NCBI GenBank assembly: GCA_963742955.1
Contig: CAVUOA010000012.1
Coordinates: forward strand, 248,001 to 312,000
Direction of reading: 5' to 3'
DNA from: CAVUOA01 sp963742955
GTDB lineage: Bacteria > Bacteroidota > Ignavibacteria > Tepidaquicellales > OLB5
DNA length: 64,000 nucleotides
Made by a program: the position numbers and the translations under genes. Within the stretch, counting starts at the first letter, position 1, and each line of letters begins with the position of its first letter. Below are positions 62,829 through 64,000 of the stretch, piece after piece. The notes under the pieces are model-generated. The model saw only the letters and a list, made by a program, of their open reading frames with translations, was not told the DNA's origin and did no database searches.

Positions 62829-63684
62829 TATCTCTTCGACAATTCTTTAATATCAATAATCCGGTAACCCTTCTCGGTTCTTTCAGCTCTTGCGGTTTCG
62901 GTAAACGGGTCATGTTCAAAGAACAGGAGCCAGTTTTCGCTTGTTATTTTCGGCAAAAACTTTTTCTTTTCCTCAAGGGTGGTGAGGGGATAGAGGTCAT
63001 AACTCATTATATAAGGGGGATTTATATGCGCTGCCATCGGGAATAAATCGGCTGTGTACAGTAACGTGTTATTATCATCTTTAATTGTCACAATTTGCTG
63101 TGACGCTGTATGCCCATTAATTACATGTAACTGAATGTAATCGTCAAATTTATAATCACCCTCAACAAAATTCAGGCTGTTTTGTTTTATTCAGCAGCTC
63201 AAAATTTTCCGGGAAGAAGCTTGCTTTATCGCGTTCTGTGGGATTATTTGCCCATGCCCAGTGTTTTTTCTGCAAATAATGTGTGGCATTGGGAAACGTC
63301 AGCTTTAAATTATTATCTTCATCAATATATGTCGAGCCTCCTGCATGGTCAAAATGGAGATGTGTTAAAATAACATCGGTTATATCATCTTTTTTTAAGC
63401 CTGTTTCTGCCAGCGATTTCTCAAGTGTAAATTCCGAATGGTCAACACCGTATATATCATTTAGCTTTTGGCTCATTTTATAACCTACGCCGTTATCGAT
63501 AAGAATTTTACGTTTATCCGAAACCAGAAGCAGAGCTCTCATGCACATGTCTATTCGGTTCTTATCATCTGCGGAGATTGGTTTTTGCCCATAGAGATTT
63601 TGGCACAACCCCGAACATTGCTCCTCCGTCAAGCCGGAACAAGCCCGTTTGAACTGCGTGTAATGTATATTCTCCGATTTTCAT
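62828..63684 (-). pseudogene. MBL-fold metallohydrolase (lactonase-like), frameshifted twice
   Basis: Three frames encode one enzyme of about 285 residues. The N-terminus starts at ATG 63684 (MKIGEYTLHAVQTGLFRLDG, GAMFGVVPKSLWAKTN) and shifts near 63575 into the frame 63162-63632, with ILTHLHFDHAGG carrying the zinc motif HxHxDH. A second shift near 63176 leads to the frame ending 62828 with VINGHTAS and YTADLFPMAAHI. Family enzymes hydrolyse lactones or other esters. Both shifts could be sequencing errors. The stop overlaps the Rieske start. Confidence 0.82.
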
Positions 63685-63700
63685 CAATTACTAAGTATAA

Positions 63701-64000
63701 TTATATTTTTTCTGATTCAATTTCCTTTAACCTATCACTGTTTTTAAACCAATCGTGGTATAGCTCGTTTAATCTATTTTTAATCTCAGCGAATTCTTTG
63801 TTAACCTTAATAACATTTTCCGAATTTTTGTAAAAAGCTTCGGACTGCATTTCCTCTTCAATTTCTTTTAACCTTTTTTCTTTTACTTTAATTTCGTTTT
63901 CTATTTTATTGATAGAATCTCTGTACGGCTTAGCCGTTTTATAGATTTTATTTCTTGCTTCGGCTTCAGTTCTTTTCAATGTTTTTTTGCTTTTTGTATC
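63701..64000 (-). CDS. C-terminal end of an ABC-F ATPase (Uup/EttA type), start outside window
   Basis: The frame is open from the right edge and ends at 63701. The visible 99 residues are Lys/Glu-rich coiled coil (KPYRDSINKIENEIKVKEKR, LKEIEEEMQSEAFYKNSENV), typical of the C-terminal coil of ABC-F proteins that act on ribosomes. No ATPase motif is inside the window, so this rests on the coil alone. Confidence 0.6.
   Translation of the reverse strand, partial: DTKSKKTLKRTEAEARNKIYKTAKPYRDSINKIENEIKVKEKRLKEIEEEMQSEAFYKNSENVIKVNKEFAEIKNRLNELYHDWFKNSDRLKEIESEKI

Noticed and set aside
1..64000. tRNA, rRNA, prophage or plasmid genes
   Set aside because: I looked in the spacers for cloverleaf, rRNA and phage or replication signatures and saw none, though a tRNA scan would be more sensitive.

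Overview
The window looks like a chromosomal segment of an environmental bacterium of the Ignavibacteria branch (Bacteroidetes-Chlorobi group), probably from a metagenome assembly. The main evidence is nine or ten secreted proteins ending in the type IX secretion (T9SS) sorting domain with the YQNYPNPFNP core, Bacteroidetes-type promoters (TTTG, about 20 bases, TAnnTTTG), AT-rich coding DNA and frequent TTG start codons. I see no tRNA, rRNA, CRISPR array, prophage or plasmid gene. Many genes carry single-base frameshifts, mostly at short homopolymers. These may be assembly errors, except for one heavily decayed gene at 36-37.3 kb.

Layout. 0-6 kb is accessory DNA: the end of an Omp28/T9SS protein, broken CoA-binding and radical SAM genes, and a REP-associated tyrosine transposase (RAYT) wrapped in hairpin REPs and a duplicated lipoprotein gene end. 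5.7-17 kb: MFS exporter, NhaA plus a DUF389 membrane protein, a baeRF-type protein, a GNAT/nitrilase fusion, a KamA-like aminomutase with a long structured leader, and divergent amtB and porin genes. 17-22 kb: a repeat-rich spacer, then two T9SS-exported proteins on the minus strand, a BNR-repeat protein and a peptidyl-arginine-deiminase-like enzyme. 22-27.5 kb: a housekeeping run (yggS, divIVA, two PNP paralogs, DUF2905, homocysteine methyltransferase, recA).

27.9-38.6 kb is an array of five intact, and one decayed, T9SS-exported propeller or related proteins. 38.7-43 kb: recX, a PerM-type permease, mscL with a zinc ribbon, a cysteine-cluster protein and a methyltransferase. 43-47 kb: a trehalose operon (OtsA-OtsB fusion, DUF5752-like protein, TreT-like glycosyltransferase). 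A second RAYT and an alanine-type aminotransferase follow. 49.7-55 kb: rsmB, then an Fe-S/oxidative-stress run (Rrf2 regulator, IscS, outer-membrane protein, IscA/HesB, SOD). 55-64 kb: lipoproteins, a PD40 propeller with a CxxCH heme motif and T9SS tail, a PIG-L deacetylase, an APC permease, an FG-GAP protein, a Rieske ferredoxin coupled to an MBL hydrolase, and the end of an ABC-F ATPase.

Together the genes suggest a cell that exports many beta-propeller proteins and enzymes through T9SS, makes trehalose by two routes, and has a genome seeded with palindromic repeats, some of them inside coding sequence. The least explained parts are the RAYT/REP locus, the secreted-paralog array with its shared unnamed domain, the heme-motif T9SS protein and the KamA leader.
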